In this document: positions 21,993 through 23,595 of the stretch, piece after piece
How positions within the stretch are numbered: the first letter of the stretch is position 1
Layout of the letters: the number at the start of each line of letters is the position of its first letter
Source of the DNA: Planctomycetota bacterium
GTDB lineage: Bacteria; Planctomycetota; UBA1135
DNA length: 23,595 nt
Reading direction: 5' to 3'
Assembly: GCA_022447335.1 (NCBI GenBank)
Contig: JAKVCF010000022.1
Span: 1-23,595, forward strand
Notes under the pieces: model-generated
Told to the model about the DNA's origin: nothing
Seen by the model: the letters and a program-made list of their open reading frames with translations, nothing else
Databases searched by the model: none
Position numbers and translations under genes: made by a program

Positions 21993-23213
21993 ATGGCCAA
22001 TCACCGCCTTGTCTACCTTGATTCGCAAGCGACTACTAAATTGGAGCCGCGTGTACTTGAGGCCATGATGCCCTTCCTGACTGAAGATTTCGGCAATGCG
22101 GCCTCGCGCAGCCACGACTTCGGCTGGGCAGCCGAAAAAGCCGTCGACCATGCACGCGAGATCCTCGCCGCAAGTCTCGGTGGTAAGTCGCGTGAGATTG
22201 TTTTCACCTCAGGTGCAACCGAGTCGAACAACCTAGCCATTCTGGGTGCAGCCCGCATGTACCAGGGCAAGGGTAAGCATGTAATCAGCGCAGCCACCGA
22301 ACACAAAGCCGTCATCGACCCGCTCAAGCGTCTCGAATCCGACGGTTGGGAAGTCACCTGGCTAGACGTCGACGACAAAGGGCGAATCGATATAGATCAA
22401 CTGCGCGCATCGATTCGCCCAGATACCACGTTGGTCACGCTAATGCACGGTAATAACGAGATTGGCACGATTCACCCAATCGCCAAGATCGGCGCGATCT
22501 GCCACGAAGCTGGCGTGCTGTTCCACACCGATGCAACGCAGACTTTTGGCAAAGAGACCCTTGATGTCGGAGCCATGCATATTGACCTGCTGTCGGCTTC
22601 GGCGCACAAGATGTACGGTCCAAAAGGCGTTGGCCTGCTCTACGTGCGTCGCCGCAACCCGCGCGTGCGCCTTGAGCCAATCCAATTCGGGGGCGGACAC
22701 GAACGCGGCATGCGCTCAGGAACGCTTAACGTTCCGGGCATCGTCGGCTTCGGCAAAGCGACCGAGCTCTGCCTTGAAAACCGCGAAGCAGAACAGGCGC
22801 GCATGGCTGCACTGCGCGACCGCCTTCAGCAGCGACTCGAATCTGAACTCGACTTCGTGCGAGTCAACGGCGACCAGGAGAACCGCCTAGCTGCCAACCT
22901 CAACATTAGCTTCGCCTACATCGAGGGCGAATCGCTGATCATGGGCATCCCCGGCATTGCTGTCAGCTCCGGATCGGCCTGCACCTCGGCCAGCCTTGAG
23001 CCATCCTATGTACTGCGCGCTATGGGCGTCGGCGACGATATGGCACACTCTTCGATCCGCTTCGGCGTCAGCCGATTCAGCACCGAAGATGAGGTTGACT
23101 ACGCCGCAGATTGCCTCATTGCTGCCGTACGCCGTCTCCGCGAGATGTCACCGCTCTACGAAATGGCCCTCGAAGGCATCGATATCAACTCCGTTCAGTG
23201 GCAAGGCCACTAA
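21993..23213 (+). CDS. iscS: Cysteine desulfurase IscS
   Basis: This 406-residue PLP enzyme takes sulfur from cysteine as an enzyme-bound persulfide for Fe-S cluster and tRNA thiolation pathways. Catalytic features are LDSQATTKLEPRVLEAM, SGATESNNLAI, ATEHKAV (H104), HTDATQ, SASAHKMYGPKG with PLP lysine K206, RSGTLNVP, and SSGSACTSASLEPSYVLRA with persulfide cysteine C330. The long Cys loop identifies the IscS/NifS group I type. It starts 7 nt after rrf2. Such desulfurases can also release selenium from selenocysteine, which matters here because two selenoproteins are predicted in the same window. Confidence 0.96.
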   Translation: MANHRLVYLDSQATTKLEPRVLEAMMPFLTEDFGNAASRSHDFGWAAEKAVDHAREILAASLGGKSREIVFTSGATESNNLAILGAARMYQGKGKHVISAATEHKAVIDPLKRLESDGWEVTWLDVDDKGRIDIDQLRASIRPDTTLVTLMHGNNEIGTIHPIAKIGAICHEAGVLFHTDATQTFGKETLDVGAMHIDLLSASAHKMYGPKGVGLLYVRRRNPRVRLEPIQFGGGHERGMRSGTLNVPGIVGFGKATELCLENREAEQARMAALRDRLQQRLESELDFVRVNGDQENRLAANLNISFAYIEGESLIMGIPGIAVSSGSACTSASLEPSYVLRAMGVGDDMAHSSIRFGVSRFSTEDEVDYAADCLIAAVRRLREMSPLYEMALEGIDINSVQWQGH

Positions 23214-23252
23214 TCCATCACCTAATCACCACCACTGAGCAAACAAAGAACC

Positions 23253-23595
23253 ATGGTCTACTCCGAAAAGGTTATCGATCACTACGAGAACCCACGCAAT
23301 GTCGGGTCGCTCGATAAGGATTCTGGAAACGTCGGCACTGGCGTGGTCGGCGCCCCTGAATGTGGCGACGTCATGAAACTGCAAATTGAGGTCGAAGATG
23401 GTGTGATCACTGATGCCAAATTCAAGACTTTCGGCTGCGGTTCGGCAATCGCTTCGTCCAGCCTTGCCACCGAGTGGCTGAAAGGGCGCAAGATTGACGA
23501 AGCCGGCGAGATCAAGAACAGTGACATCGCCGAAGAGCTCGCGCTGCCGCCGGTCAAAATTCACTGCTCGGTACTCGCTGAAGACGCAATCCGTC
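23253..23595 (+). CDS. iscU: Fe-S cluster assembly scaffold IscU, 3' end beyond window
   Basis: The first 114 codons of IscU are present; the frame runs off the window. Motifs are VYSEKVIDHYENPRNVGSL, APECGDVMKLQI with C37 and D39, FGCGSAIASSSLATEW with C62, and VKIHCSVLAEDAIR with C105. These are the three cluster-ligand cysteines at positions almost identical to E. coli IscU. It follows iscS after 39 nt, completing an rrf2-iscS-iscU order. HscBA, Fdx or IscA may follow outside the window. Confidence 0.95.
   Translation, partial: MVYSEKVIDHYENPRNVGSLDKDSGNVGTGVVGAPECGDVMKLQIEVEDGVITDAKFKTFGCGSAIASSSLATEWLKGRKIDEAGEIKNSDIAEELALPPVKIHCSVLAEDAIR

Overview
This window is about 23.6 kb of moderately GC-rich bacterial DNA (high fifties percent by eye), gene-dense on both strands. 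The two predicted lipoproteins, the Tat-exported enzyme and a peptidoglycan ligase suggest a diderm bacterium. An mcsA-clpC pair, an Rrf2-IscS-IscU cluster, a lipoprotein sulfatase and a membrane protein with two PGLGH motifs would fit Planctomycetota or a related lineage. That assignment is inference; no rRNA or other strong marker is present.

The main result is two genes interrupted by an in-frame TGA exactly where their families carry a catalytic cysteine. Each TGA is followed by a hairpin that fits a bacterial SECIS element. One is an AhpD-like peroxidase (3322-3870, motif C-T-Y-U). The other is an O6-alkylguanine-DNA alkyltransferase (10265-10768, minus), whose acceptor motif PCHR reads P-U-H-R. 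Both read as selenoproteins, so the genome should encode SelA, SelB, SelD and tRNA-Sec outside this window.

Layout. 1-2950 (minus): a Tat-exported asparaginase-family Ntn hydrolase, then a hydantoinase/oxoprolinase that runs off the window edge. 3322-4370 (plus): the seleno-AhpD gene, overlapping an unrecognised gene. 4401-8901 (minus): five overlapping genes, hpt, an RluA-family pseudouridine synthase, a TruD homologue without its catalytic Asp, an MTA phosphorylase and yigZ. They combine purine salvage with RNA modification. 9021-10295 (plus): a HupE/UreJ-like membrane protein, convergent with the seleno-MGMT gene. MGMT diverges from a DUF151 nuclease gene across only 22 bp. 11205-13437 (plus): two tRNA-Ser genes, murD and an mcsA-like gene; clpC follows to 16072. 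16069-17466 (minus): a MATE exporter, divergent from a small lipoprotein and a sulfatase-fold lipoprotein. 19872-20899 (minus): two overlapping membrane protein genes. 20965-23595 (plus): a hotdog thioesterase, then rrf2, iscS and the start of iscU, which is cut by the window end.

A second genome-level signal is promoter layout. At least ten transcription units have a TAnnnT box 6-9 nt (mostly exactly 6) upstream of the start codon, usually with no Shine-Dalgarno sequence. This points to widespread leaderless mRNAs. It also helps choose start codons for several genes here.
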